Shown here one piece after another: positions 11,783-23,359 of a stretch of 64,000 nt of DNA. Position 1 is the stretch's first letter. Each line of letters opens with the position of its first letter. The position numbers and the translations under genes are program-made. This DNA comes from Ricinus communis (Eukaryota > Streptophyta > Magnoliopsida > Malpighiales > Euphorbiaceae), in the NCBI RefSeq assembly GCF_019578655.1, contig NC_063257.1, forward strand, positions 2,542,001 through 2,606,000, given 5' to 3'. The notes under the pieces were generated by a model. That model was not told the DNA's origin and ran no database searches. It saw only the letters and a program-made list of their open reading frames with translations.

Positions 11783-14700
11783 ACCAAGCTGTGCATTCAC
11801 ATATACTTTATTTTAGACCTGTTATATTAGCTGCCGAGACACAAACAACTAATACAACATCAGAATCAATAAGAGCTTTCGGGTAAAAGGGAGAGATACT
11901 TACAAAGTACTTGCAAACATCACATTTTGGATGGTAGCGCTCCTTGTAGCAAGATTTATGATAAGGGTAATTCCCAGTCATAGAGAACTATTTAAGAAAT
12001 ATTAAATGTCATGTTAGCCACTGCACTGCACCAAACATAAATCTATTTAATGTAGTAAAGCCACCAGTGATGGGATTGCATAAAATCAGCCATAAGCTAA
12101 GATACATTTGTAGTAAATCAGGAGTATAATTTGCACCTCGTAATCAGAAATTGGTAGGTTGCAAGCATGGCACCGGAAACATTCTGGATGCCAAAATGCA
12201 TTAAGGCAATTTAGAAATCTTCCATGACCAATTTCAGTATTGCAACCAGCACAGATCCTACACAAAAATAAAGACAACCTTGGCTCATCTTTATTGAAAA
12301 TGTATAGTAAATATGACCATAGTATATTATTGTGAAAGAGAATGGGAGCATCAATCAGGAAAATATGTGTGTGTGTGTGTGCGCAGCTCACCTAAACTAA
12401 ATGTCTATGATGCAAAAACAGATATAGTTTGAGCGTGCACCAAGGTTGATGCCTATAAAATTTTCCTAAGAACTCTGAACATGCTTAGGTTTTCTACACC
12501 ATCAATCATTGTAATTTCAATTATCTTTTTTATTTAATATTTTTTGGGTAAGGGACCTTTGATTAATATGGGGTAAAAGTTCCTAGTATGATAAATATAT
12601 CTTTCGTGTTGGCGCCTTGACTTTGTCCGTGTCAACAAACAATTCGAAATGCCTCGACTTTTTTAGAACAGGTCCGGGTCAAAGTTGGGCTTCTCCGGGA
12701 CCGGCTCCATCAACTGATCTGTCTGGGGGGGGGGGAGAGAAAAAGAGTACCGATCTCCTTCTTCCGCCCATGCGTTTTGTTCAAATGGAAATTTCTTTAG
12801 GCAAGATCCAGTTGACAGGGTCAAAGCTCTTTTATCTAATTATTTTTATAGATAGTTTTTCTAAATAAAACTCAAAATGAAAAAGAAATCCTATGATTTT
12901 TAATTTTTTAAAATCGATTTCCATGCCAAGACCTGCTCACAGAATATATTCCATTCAACCAAAATATAGTTGGTAAACTTTCTGACGATTGGCTCCTTTT
13001 GGAAGATGAAATCTTGTCACTCATCTTAACTTTCCCCATTCAAGATAATTAACGAGATTGGACAACACAAAGATATCGCATAAGCTTATTAAAAGTATTC
13101 ATCTTTCATAAACGATTACAAGATTTTATGGGTTCTCTTATATTTTAACCGTTGCTTTTGCACATAAAGACTCCAAACAACTAAAACCAGCACAGATTGA
13201 CATTCAAACATCAATAATAAACAAATCCTGTCTACATAAGAGAAAGAAGCAAAATCTGAGCTTGGATGGAGCTCAAAACAGGATAAATCTCGAATCACTT
13301 GGTTCCTTATATCCATAAGCTTCAGAAAGTCAATATAATTAATGCACCAATTGAAGATCATGAATGAATGATAAACCATGAACAAGATATCAAACTATGG
13401 TTATGTTAACAAAGAATCTGTTACTAAACAATATTAAGACCTAATATTACAACTACAGGCCTTAAAATAGATCAAAGTAGGGAATTCATAACGCAAAGGT
13501 AATAAAACATAGAAACATAGGCATTGAAAAATTTTACTTTATTCCAACTGGAAGGAGGTATAGAACGGAGGTGAATGACATATAATAATTTGAGGGGTTC
13601 CAAAGATCAAACAAGTATGCAACATTAAATGAAGAAATAATTAAAACCAAATTATAATTAATAGATCAGCAACGATTAAGAAGCATTAACTACGATTGAG
13701 ATACCTATACCCCATTGGAAAGTGAACTGGGATGGGTTGATATACATTTCCTTGATACGCATTTCCATTGCCATTGCCATTTCCACTTCCACTTCCACTT
13801 CCACTTCCATATCCATAACCATTTCCATTTCCATTTCCATTTCCATATCCATATCCATATCGAGGAGGAGATTCGACATTCAAGATTTCTTGTATAGCTC
13901 TAGCAAGTTGTTCATCTTCTTCTAGTTGATTCTCATTATCTATCCAATAATTAATAAAATAGTTTAATTTGCAGTACATCAGAATCATGAGATTCACAGA
14001 AGGCAAAATAGTTTCATAGGCTGGAGCTGAAAAGGCTCAATCATTTTACTTGCTAATAATTCATTAAAAGAATCATAGACATACCTAGAAGGAAATAAAT
14101 AAATCTTTTGACAAAGCAAAGAACCAGTACAAGTTATTGCAGAAACCAATATAAGATATTGATGCAAAAGAATATGCATGAGTTTCTCTTATGGACATGA
14201 ATCTAATGTGCCTCTTTTAGATGCATAAGTATTTGTTAAGGACATGAATCTGTATCATCAGTATGATGTTTGAGACTGACAAGAAGCCTAGATTATTGTG
14301 TAAAGATTTTGGACAAAAGAAAAACATTGCCTGCAAGAAAAGGCAATGGATTGAGCACAATGCCGAGCAGCAATGCGTAATACCTACAGTATCCATGTGA
14401 GCATCTCATAGCCAAATTCATTAGCATTCACATTATTTCATCCAGTACTCATGTTACATTTCTCTGAGGTTGATAAAACAACTTATAATGTTAAGTAAAG
14501 GTTGTGGAAACACAGATGTGCACAAAAAGATGCAACGATTCAAGGACAATGCCTGGTGGCCAATATATATACCAAGAGCATACGTCAGAGTATCATCTAA
14601 CAGCCATTTAACTTACTAATAACACGTTTTCCAGTTTGATTCTCCTCTAAAAGAGACCATTCTATAGCACGATTAATATCTTCATTCTCCTGCTCTGACC

Positions 14701-15161
14701 ATTCAACCTACATTTAAGATCCAGGCTAAAAAATGTCAGTGGAAGAAGAGAACATTAGGAATCAGATTTAATTGAAACGAGATTTATACCCAAGGCTATC
14801 AAGAGACTCTTGGTAATAACATATGTCAAAGTTACCATCTTCCGATAAAAGAAATGCATCATTGGACACGTCAAGTCAAGACTCAACTATGTCAGCTAAC
14901 TTCTAACATGCGCATGATTTAATCAAAAACATAAAAAGCATGGCTTAATGCATGTTCCAACCTTACAATTTAAAAAAAAAACCACAAAGGACCAAAGAAA
15001 TGAAAACATAAAAGGTTCAATGGCATAGAATCTGCATTGGTAATTACCCCTGAAGTAGAAGGTGCATAATAGTTAGGATCTTGTCCATAATTTCCACGAT
15101 AATGACCTTCTGAGATATTATGGCTGGAGCCTTTAAAAATTTTGCTAAGCCATTTGCTCAT
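10043..15161 (-). CDS. DA1: DA1-type ubiquitin-activated peptidase (UIM-LIM)
   Basis: Eleven coding exons, in transcript order: 15161-15048, 14707-14617, 13939-13705, 12257-12137, 11987-11904, 11551-11432, 11340-11128, 10900-10838, 10732-10614, 10496-10438, 10350-10043. Together they give 508 residues (Arabidopsis DA1 is 532). The protein has two ubiquitin-interacting motifs (about 45-60 and 75-90), a Gly-rich low-complexity linker (about 92-137), a LIM domain starting at C149 with a second LIM-like zinc region, and a C-terminal metallopeptidase domain with HEMMH at 396-400. Known family role: a growth-limiting peptidase, activated by ubiquitylation by BB or DA2, which cleaves UBP15 and other regulators to set organ and seed size. 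Every junction keeps phase and has GT/AG ends. An acceptor TTTCAG just upstream of the ATG (exon from 15179) points to a 5'-UTR intron. The Gly linker is encoded by a microsatellite. Confidence 0.95.
11742..11780. repeat. (CT)n microsatellite in a DA1 intron
   Basis: Uninterrupted CT dinucleotide run of about 39 bases, preceded by a shorter interrupted CT stretch. It lies in the intron between DA1 exons 11551-11432 and 11987-11904. Confidence 0.95.
12600..12840. other. Possible organelle-derived insertion in a DA1 intron
   Basis: A segment of balanced base composition inside an otherwise AT-rich 1.4-kb intron. It includes an 11-base G run at 12725-12735 and the 17-mer AAGTTGGGCTTCTCCGG, which recurs at about 51703. 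The style resembles plant mitochondrial non-coding DNA. I could not place it in a known mitochondrial gene, so the origin is a guess. Confidence 0.35.
13762..13858 (-). repeat. Hexanucleotide repeat coding for Gly-Asn/Gly-Tyr/Gly-Ser dipeptides
   Basis: Imperfect 6-bp repeats (GGTAAT/GGATAT/GGAAGT classes on the coding strand) inside the third DA1 coding exon. They are translated in frame as alternating Gly-Tyr, Gly-Asn and Gly-Ser between the second UIM and the LIM domain. The reading frame is preserved through the array. Confidence 0.9.
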
Positions 15162-15179
15162 GTTCGATGAAGTTCCTAA

Positions 15180-18100
15180 CTGAAAGATAAACCGTTTATA
15201 CAATTATGTTAGCCAAAGCGAGAGAGATTGCTTAACATACATATAATATGTGGGATTCATAAGTAGGGTATTCTTAAAAAAAAAAATTGGTTTTGGAACA
15301 ACTTGGTCAAGTCAAGTAAAAAAGAAAGGGAGGACACTGAATGCTCAATCCAGAAATTAAAAAAGTGTAGCCTAGTCATCCAAGTATTCTGCAATCTAAT
15401 GATTGGGTTTTTCTTGTATGCTGCATGCAAACCTCAATTCAAGTACTAGTATAGCTAACTGAATAGAACTCTATAGCATTCCTCTTAGCAATCATTAGAA
15501 AAGACATAACTCTATAACAAGCAAAATCATTAAGCAAACCCAGCTTCAGCTACAAAATATCTAACACTACATAATGGAGAGAGAAAGAATTTTGAAGCTC
15601 AACAAGTTCATTAAATTCACAAAAAATGACATTTTGATTTTAGCTTTCAACAACCAAAAAAAAAAAGATAGAGAATTGAATAACAGAAGAGTGACTCGCC
15701 TATAAAGAAATCAAGAAACTGCAAGTTATGGTGGAAACAGAAGAAACCCAGATCAGATTAGATCCCAATCAGCTCAAGAAGGCTACAAATTTGACAAGCT
15801 CCCAAAGAAAATATACTCAATCTTGCTAAAACCCTTCAATATTTTTCCGTGTGTATCAAAACTATGAATGATAACAATCTATTGAACAAAAATGTAAAAT
15901 ATGTTAATTTTCAAGAAAAAGAACCTTATTAAGAATTGAGGAAGAGATTCACGTGTAAGAGACAAAAAAAAAACAAAAAAATAAGAAAAACAAAGAAACG
16001 CAAGACAAATACGCTAAGAATGTAGGTAAGTGAGGGTGCTTGAATTGTACGCAAAATTGAAAGTCAAATTTAGACAAATAAACCGTAATCACAAAGATTT
16101 AAAGATCAAAACAGAGCTTTAGTTACAAAACCAAATTGGGTTGTTGGCTATTTAAAATATAAACTATATGATTGTACTTTTCTTTACGAATTTGGAATCG
16201 CAAATGTATCATATCATACGTATGCTTTGGAGGGGGGGTCCCTTGTATTTCTTCTACAAGAAGACCCCAAAGAAGGTCCTTTGGAGAACGCGTAGCAACG
16301 AATGTGAATTTTCCTCTTTGTTTTCTTTTTTTTCTTTTTCCTAATCTTTCTTTTTCAACAGAAAAAAAGTGTTAAATTTTAATGTTGTTTTGTTTTAGGT
16401 AATGAAGTGGCTGAGTTTAGTACTTTAGTGGAATGAAAGTTGAGTCACACGAGGACTAAGTTGCAAAGTAACAAAATTATCCAAATACTACGAATTTTAA
16501 TATTTTTTTTTAAGATTGGGAATAAATCTTAAAATGTTTGAAGATGAAAAGGAAAAGGTGAATGAGGTTAGAATCAAATGACAATGCCAACTGCTTGGTA
16601 TTAGATTCCCTAAACTTTAGATGCAGTCATTAAAAAGTTCCCATGGAAAAGCCCGAAAAAGAAAATGACTAAAAGAAAAATATAACTTTAGATTCAAAAA
16701 ATTGACTTTACATCCAAGCTTTTATAATAGCATACTGCCAGTTCGGTAAATTAATGCAAAAATAGTAATAATTTTAATTATATATAGAATAAAAGGGAAT
16801 ACATAATATTTCTTTAATCAATTACTAATGAGTATTAAAAAACGTACATTAAATTGCTATTAATAGAAAATAAAAAGATATATGCTCATCAAGGTTCATG
16901 ACAATTCGCCCTAAAATTCATACAGAAACAAAAATAAATCAATGAGCATCCATATTTTTAATGAGTACAAAAGATACAAAGTGACAGTTTTTTTAGTAAA
17001 CTCAATTAATTTATAGTTAAAATTTTTGAAATCCAATAAATTATAATTATTGCATTATTTATATTTGATAGTATGAATCTAGAGCTGCACAGCACTTAAC
17101 GTTATTGTTTCACTATCCGATCACGATAAAAAAATTATTATTTTTATGAAATGACAAGTTGCTCAAATTTAGACTTAAATTTTGAAACTATAATGATGTT
17201 AATAAAAATGAAACTAATTGAATCCTTGAGCAAAATGTTTTAATAACAAAATACTTAATTTTATTAATATATTATCGCCACATATTTTTTTTAAATCACA
17301 TTCGTCGTCAAAATTTTAAAAGAATTGATGCTTAAGTTAACTCTATAGCTAAATTTTGAAGACAATGATAATGCTGACGAGAGTAAAAAATAATTAAATT
17401 ATCATAAACTGATAATTTTAACAGTATAATATTTATTTTTATGCGTTAATTTTTTTAAAAAGACACATCATTTTATCATTAATTATTATCACAATATACT
17501 TTTTGATAATTTTTGATAATCTTTTCTATTTTTATTACTTTTTTTGAAAAAAAATATCAACTAGCTTTGTAATTTTCAAATTAAATACCTTGTAATATAT
17601 TTTATTATCTTGAATTTTTTGCATTCTTATTTATTAAGCTTTCACAATAAGAAGATTAATAAGTTGTTAAAGATTCTTCTTTTTTCATTTACGAGAATTA
17701 TTGCTTGAAAAAAATATTATAATATGCAATATTTCCTTTTTAAACTCAACCTTAAGCTTATAAAGTTGAAATCACTTTAAATAATTTAACTTTTTAAAAT
17801 ATTAAAATTTAAAATCCTTTTATTTATTGCATTCTATTTCAATGTTTTTCTTTTTTTCTTACATTTTTCAGTCCTCCACTTTTAATTGTATCATAATTTA
17901 TTTATATAAATCTTTCTCAGAAGTAAAATTGTATTTTCAAGGCATAAATAAGTGCCAAAAAAATAAAACTATTAAACTAAAATAAACAAAAATCAAAACA
18001 CGTCCACTAATAGAAAGCTTTATATAAATGTAACCTGTTGTAATAAAATGATTTTTATTTTATAAAGAGGTGGCATGCGGTCAATATGAAGCAAAAAGAA

Positions 18101-19090
18101 AAAGAAAGAAAACTATAAACGTACATGTGTCTAGATTTCAACTTTGACTTTGAAACAGAAGCTGCTCTGCTGCTCCTTTTCACATGTGATCACAATTTCT
18201 GCTGCCAACCGACCCCAGTTTTTGGTCAAACCATACCATACGCGTCTTATTTAATCTACGTATTTGTTTATCTTACTAATCCTCTCTCTGCACGTCAAAC
18301 ACATTGTAGTTATCCTTTTAGAAATTTACACGTGTAATGTTTTGCTGATACATACTAATTTAGGTTTAGGCCTAGCTACATTGTTAATACCACTCTTATA
18401 AAGTATAATGATCTATTTAAAAGAATTTTATATTCCTCTAATATATAGTAATTATATTTCTGATTGGAAAAATAAAATTAAAATGATAAATGTATATAAT
18501 AATGACTTATTAAATAATATAACTGGTAATATTAAAATAAAATTAACTTTAATAGATTGATTGTGGATCGGAAAATTAGGATCCAAATTGAACTGTCTTG
18601 TTGGTGGGCAACAAGTCAAGGCCGGCACTCATGGCACAGGTGAAACCCAAACATAATTAAAACAACTTTGAAAATATGTTCATTTGGAGATACATTTAAT
18701 TGGTCGGTCCTACTTCTATAAGAACAGTCGTTAAGTACAAAAGTGCTTTTAACTTTCCCATTACCAACAGCTAACCAGTTATATATAAACCAAATTTTAT
18801 TTTCTTGTATTAAAGCATAAATCAAAATTCATATAATATTTCATAAATTAAAAATTAAAAAATCTGCTCATAACACTTTATAAATTAAAACTAAGATGAT
18901 TTTGTTTTTCCAAATTTATTTTTACTAGTAATATCCTAAAATTGCCGAATTAGACAGAAACATGTACACTTGAAAAAGAAAGGTTAATTAAGCTAGCTAG
19001 CTACGTATATATATATGGAATCCACATGACATTAGTGTAACTTTCTTTACAAGGAAGAATTAGGTCAATCTACTAAAGTAATTATCAAAG
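15180..19090. other. Intergenic: DA1 promoter side and 3' flank of the 5-phosphatase gene
   Basis: 15180-16000 probably contains the DA1 5'-UTR intron and non-coding first exon. Their borders cannot be fixed from sequence alone. 16100-18100 is very AT-rich with no coding signal. A hairpin at 16225-16272 is listed separately. 18120-18340 has an isolated 70-codon frame without support. Confidence 0.5.
16225..16272. repeat. GC-rich imperfect hairpin
   Basis: Inverted repeat with inner arms CTTGTA/TACAAG, middle arms GGGGTC/GACCCC and outer arms CTTTGG/CCAAAG, with small bulges and a 7-base loop. It stands out in an AT-rich region about 1.1 kb upstream of the DA1 ATG. Confidence 0.6.
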
Positions 19091-21338
19091 TTAAGCAGGT
19101 GGTGATTGTTCATCAACTTTCAAGCAGAGGTGAGCTTTTACTGGCTTGTGATCAGAGCTGTGAATATCGTCAATGGACTCGTAACAATGTAAATTTGCAC
19201 TGATTTTGTCTACATCTTCTATCTTGAACAGTATCCTATCTGTCCATGATGGCACCCGCACCTGATCATCATTAAGAAAAACAAGAATTTTTTCTGCAAG
19301 ATTGATCCAGCTGCATGCTTGATAATAAAAATTGTATTACACCTGATAGATAATTAAAAGTACCTTGTAACTTGTATCGTAATTGCTGCTTCCAACGTTG
19401 TATTTATAAGTTGGTTTAAATGTCAATGTCCCCTCGCAGTATCCGTTAAAGACCTGTCCTCTTTCTGCTTCTCGTAAGAGCTGATCTTTGCTAGTGAGAA
19501 GCTGTATAAGTGGAAAAAAAAACAGAATATATTACAAAAATCTTAATCAAGAATACCTTAATTAACCATATATAGAATAAAGAAATGCACATGAATTATA
19601 ATTATAATCAAACTCTTACTCTTTGAAGGTCTTCTTGTATTAGATTTCTAGCAGGATGTGTATCTATTCCCTGTATTCTGTAGTTGAGATCTCCTAACCA
19701 TACAGTGACTTGGGCAGGTCTAGCATAAGGGTTCCAAGTCCTGGAGAAAAGGTTATGGGATATGTGTCTACATTGGGAGTTTCTCTCCTCCACATTTCGA
19801 GCATGAGCTGCATGCATGCCATAAATTAATGAACAAATAAATCATCTCCATTATATAAACTGTACCACCTTTAGCTAATTGCATCACTCATTTTCTACAT
19901 ATAATTAGACCTTGAAATTCATTGCAGCATGAAAGTAATGAGATAATTACCAGAAAGGTGGCAAGCAATGAAAACCATTCTTATTCCTTTGTAGCTGATG
20001 TAGATCGCTACAGCACCTTTTGTTCTCCTAATTAATCCTCCAAGGCCTCCAACAGAATGCTTATCCACTTTCATTTCTACAAACCAGCATTTCAAGATAG
20101 TAACAATAAATTAATAGCAGACCAAGAAGAGGAACACCAAAGCTATTACAAGTGTAGGATATTTTTCCTCACCTTTGATAAATAATCCTGAGTTCAACGG
20201 TCCAAATACATAAAGCTGAAGAGATTGCATGATGACTTTTCCTTGCAGTCTTCAGTTCGAAAATGAAGTGTAATTAATTAATAGTCAACTTATTGGTGTA
20301 AAGATATTAAACAAGTAATAATACAGTTGAAAAGATCAATTTTGTCATTGTAAACGTATATATATTGCGAACATATAATTGATGATAGCTAATGAACATG
20401 TAAACAAAATCCCGGAATCAAAGTTATTAGATAATACAATAATTAAGCCTATGATTGATAATTAAAGTCAAACTGAGTATGGACACAATCTACTGAAAAA
20501 GACAAGAAATTAATAATTGAAAGCCATATTCTTTTATTTTTTAATTTTTTTCTGGTGTTTTTCTTTTGAAAAAAAGAAAAAAATCTTTTCTGGGTTTTCA
20601 CGGGTGAAATGTTGCAACTATGAAATTGCATGATTATAGCAGTTATTAGGCTTATGCAGCAATATTCTAGAACAAGAATTAATTATGAGAACATTTTAGA
20701 ATAAGGAAGAGAAATAAAATAAAGGAGAAGTTGGTATCTTACATGTGAGTATCCAAAAGGACTGCCTGCAGTAATCGTGCAATGTTTTTGCGAGGTACCT
20801 CTTGGAAACCCACAACAAGTAGATCAAACTTTCGATTGCTGCCAACAAGCTCCACTAAATCTTGATATGAGACCTATACAGAGAATACAGGCCACACTAT
20901 ACCATCAATGATCAGCTTATATATATCCCAAAACCAATAAAAGAGAACAAAACTATTATTACTGAGCATTTGTTTCTTGAGCATGAAATGCAAGTTTTTT
21001 TTTAACCTTTCCATTCATGTTCCAGGTGACTATGCTGATGCAAAGATCAGAATTTCTTGAGAAATCGCAGCGATGATCCACCTCCACTGTTTTTATTCCA
21101 TCATGCGTAGCAACATGGTTACTCATGGTAGAGTCCATTTGCTTTCTCAGGAATTTGGATCTTCTACATATATATAAATATATATGCACACAATAAAAGG
21201 CAAACAGACAAGACTAACATGAGCATCTGTTTTCCTTAAGCAACATCATAAAAAGAACAAGAATGAAGAAAAAGAGAACTTGATGATAGTGATATATTAC
21301 CTTCTACCACCATGATCAATTGCATTGCAATTTCCCAT
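19091..21338 (-). CDS. IP5P11: Inositol polyphosphate 5-phosphatase, IP5P11 type
   Basis: Eight exons in transcript order: 21338-21301, 21163-21007, 20873-20743, 20249-20173, 20076-19951, 19807-19620, 19501-19364, 19261-19091, giving 341 residues (Arabidopsis 5PTASE11, as I recall, 334). The Mg-dependent 5-phosphatase core is complete: WNMNGK ending at residue 65, FQEVP at 88-92 with the catalytic Glu, WLGDLNYRI at 213-221, WTDRI near 291-295 and SSDHKP at 320-325. The family removes the 5-phosphate from phosphoinositides or soluble inositol phosphates. This small single-domain class acts mainly on membrane lipids. The first exon begins MGNC, a candidate N-myristoylation plus palmitoylation signal that would hold the enzyme at a membrane. 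All junctions keep phase. The next gene to the right on this side of the window is a DTX33-like transporter, as I recall for the Arabidopsis locus. Confidence 0.95.
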
Positions 21339-21380
21339 TTTTTTTCGTTTATGTTACCAAATCTGGAAGACTATGAGCCC

Positions 21381-21405
21381 ATATATATATATATATATAT
21401 ATATA
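21381..21405. repeat. (AT)n microsatellite
   Basis: About 25 bases of alternating AT just upstream of the 5-phosphatase start codon, probably in its 5' leader or core promoter. Confidence 0.9.
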
Positions 21406-22672
21406 GATATGTGCAGTTGTCTTGACAAAAACTGAAAGCTTTACGTTTCTCTTATCAGTGAGGCAGAGAAACAGCTAGCTTGCTCATTTGATTTGGACGC
21501 AGAGGGAAGATGTTCATGTTATATAGAAACGGAAAAGTTGGGTTTGTTTTTTCGGCGGTGAACAAGTTATTGAGAATGAAAGTCAAAATATCCCAAAGAT
21601 AAATGCATCTCTTATTTGATAACAAATATTTTCAAATTGTTAGGTGGGTTATAATTGACAATATATACATACCAAGTTAAATCCAACTTGAAAAGGACCA
21701 TATTTTTCCACATCACTATATATAACCAAACAGCTACCAATCAATTAGCAGTTTCAATTGGAGATGAAACAACGAAAACGCCCATAAAGGAGAAATTCGT
21801 ATCCTTTAAGAAACTGATGCATGATATTTGTATCCGACACATGAAAATGTCAAAATGGGTGGTATTCTGAAAAACCCAAACTGATTTCCATGGAAGAAAC
21901 TTTATGCCTACTTCCACTACTTATATTTGAGCAATAAAATATAGGGCAGCCAAAAGAAAGATTAATCTTTCATTGACTTGATCAAGCTTGAACTCGTTTA
22001 GCTCTTATCTCTTAGCAGTTATAACTGCCTGTGTTGCTCTGTCAGCTTACAATTGGTTGTAATGCGAACAAACTAACTGACTTAAGGAAAGACTATCATA
22101 CGCTGTGCTTATACTAGTATCCTGTGTTCAAACAAAATGGTGATTATTAGAGGCTTTGTTGAGCTGATGAAGCTTATAGTGTTAATGATTAATGAGCGCT
22201 GAAAGTGATTTCTTGTGGATTCACCCCTCCAAATTGTATATAATATCATTTAAACTTAATTATGAATTCAATTGACAATAAAACTTCGATTAGATTCTAA
22301 AATATGTAATTTTAAATATTATGAAATTATCTGGCTTATTAAATCAGTTCCATTTTTAAATTTCAAATATTTTAAATCAATTTAAATAATTTATACCTTA
22401 AGGTTAATTTGCTAGTTGTTTTACCGGTTAAATATTGCTGATTGAATGAAGTATATTTTATTCAAAAATAATGTAGCGCCAAAGTAAATGCCGACCTTCT
22501 AATTATCGTAATAACATGATTAAAATTTAAACTTATTCGTGCAACAATTTGTAACACGTAATATTAGCTCAGCTGCCATTAAGTAATTTTTCGATGGCCG
22601 CCTGAGCGGAACTCTAAGATTGACCAAACAAGATAACAATATATATTACTTCTGTTACAGGTTAGCCATGAT
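21406..22672. other. Intergenic: 5-phosphatase promoter side
   Basis: AT-rich DNA upstream of the minus-strand 5-phosphatase gene and of the tRNA gene. No coding frame, transposon end or structured RNA is evident. Confidence 0.5.
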
Positions 22673-22746
22673 TTCATTGTCGTCTAGTCCGGTTAGGATA
22701 CCTGGCTTTCACCCAGGCGACCCGGGTTCAAGGCCCGGCAATGGAA
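22673..22746 (+). tRNA. tRNA-Glu (anticodon UUC)
   Basis: Folds as a full cloverleaf. The 7-bp acceptor stem pairs TTCATTG with CAATGGA (one T-G wobble), with discriminator A. The D arm contains GTCTAGTCCGGTTAGGAT. The anticodon stem is CCTGG/CCAGG with loop CTTTCAC, so the anticodon is TTC. The T arm is CCGGG-TTCAAGG-CCCGG. There is no intron. An internal B box (GGTTCAAGGCC) is present. A T-rich tract at about 22773-22783 would serve as the Pol III terminator. The sequence is of the nuclear plant tRNA-Glu(UUC) type. Confidence 0.96.
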
Positions 22747-23359
22747 GCGAAATTATTATTATTACTATTATTATTTTTTTTTTTGTGAAAAGAAATAAAT
22801 TTCCCTCTCACGCCACTTCTCGACTTTCGAGGGCATACGCAGAGGCAGAGTCCTCACTGAAAGAGCACCATCCATCGATACTTAGAAGGGAAAAGAGAAT
22901 AGGTTTAGTTTTTTCCTTTTTGCTGTCCAGATCTGATGCATCCATTGCCCACCTAATTAGCTCCTTTAACTCGTCTCTGAACATTTCTCCATATGTTTAC
23001 CGTATGAATTTCGTTAGCATTATTGTCGATTGTTCATTTAATTTTTTGCTTTTGCCCCTTTTTATTTAGCGTTTAAAATTTTGTATTCGAAGTGTGTAAT
23101 TGTTCTGTTAATATGCATTATATTTCAATAAATGTTTCTTACAAGTTACTTCAAGATAGATATCAAATGTAATTGTGGTGTAAGTTCTTAATCTCTGTAG
23201 TTTGGACTTTAAGATTACAATACGAAGCACTAATCTTTCTTCTTCTTCTTTTTCTTTTTTTTTTTTTTTTTCTGTGGAATTAGATTTTGACCCCATTGTA
23301 ATTACTGAAGGAAGTTCCTCTTGATTGATTGGCAATCTTTCCTGGAAAATTTTGAAAAA
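22747..23359. other. Probable promoter and 5' leader of the F-box gene
   Basis: Lies between the tRNA and the predicted F-box start codon. The stretch 22800-23000 has balanced composition and may be transcribed leader. A TTC/T-rich run lies at 23237-23270. No independent gene is seen. Confidence 0.4.

Noticed and set aside
13715..13925. His/Phe-rich and Ile/Ser-rich plus-strand frames
   Set aside because: These are the other-strand readings of the hexanucleotide repeat in the DA1 exon.
22620..23069. 149-codon frame across the tRNA
   Set aside because: It reads straight through the tRNA-Glu gene and has no recognisable protein features.
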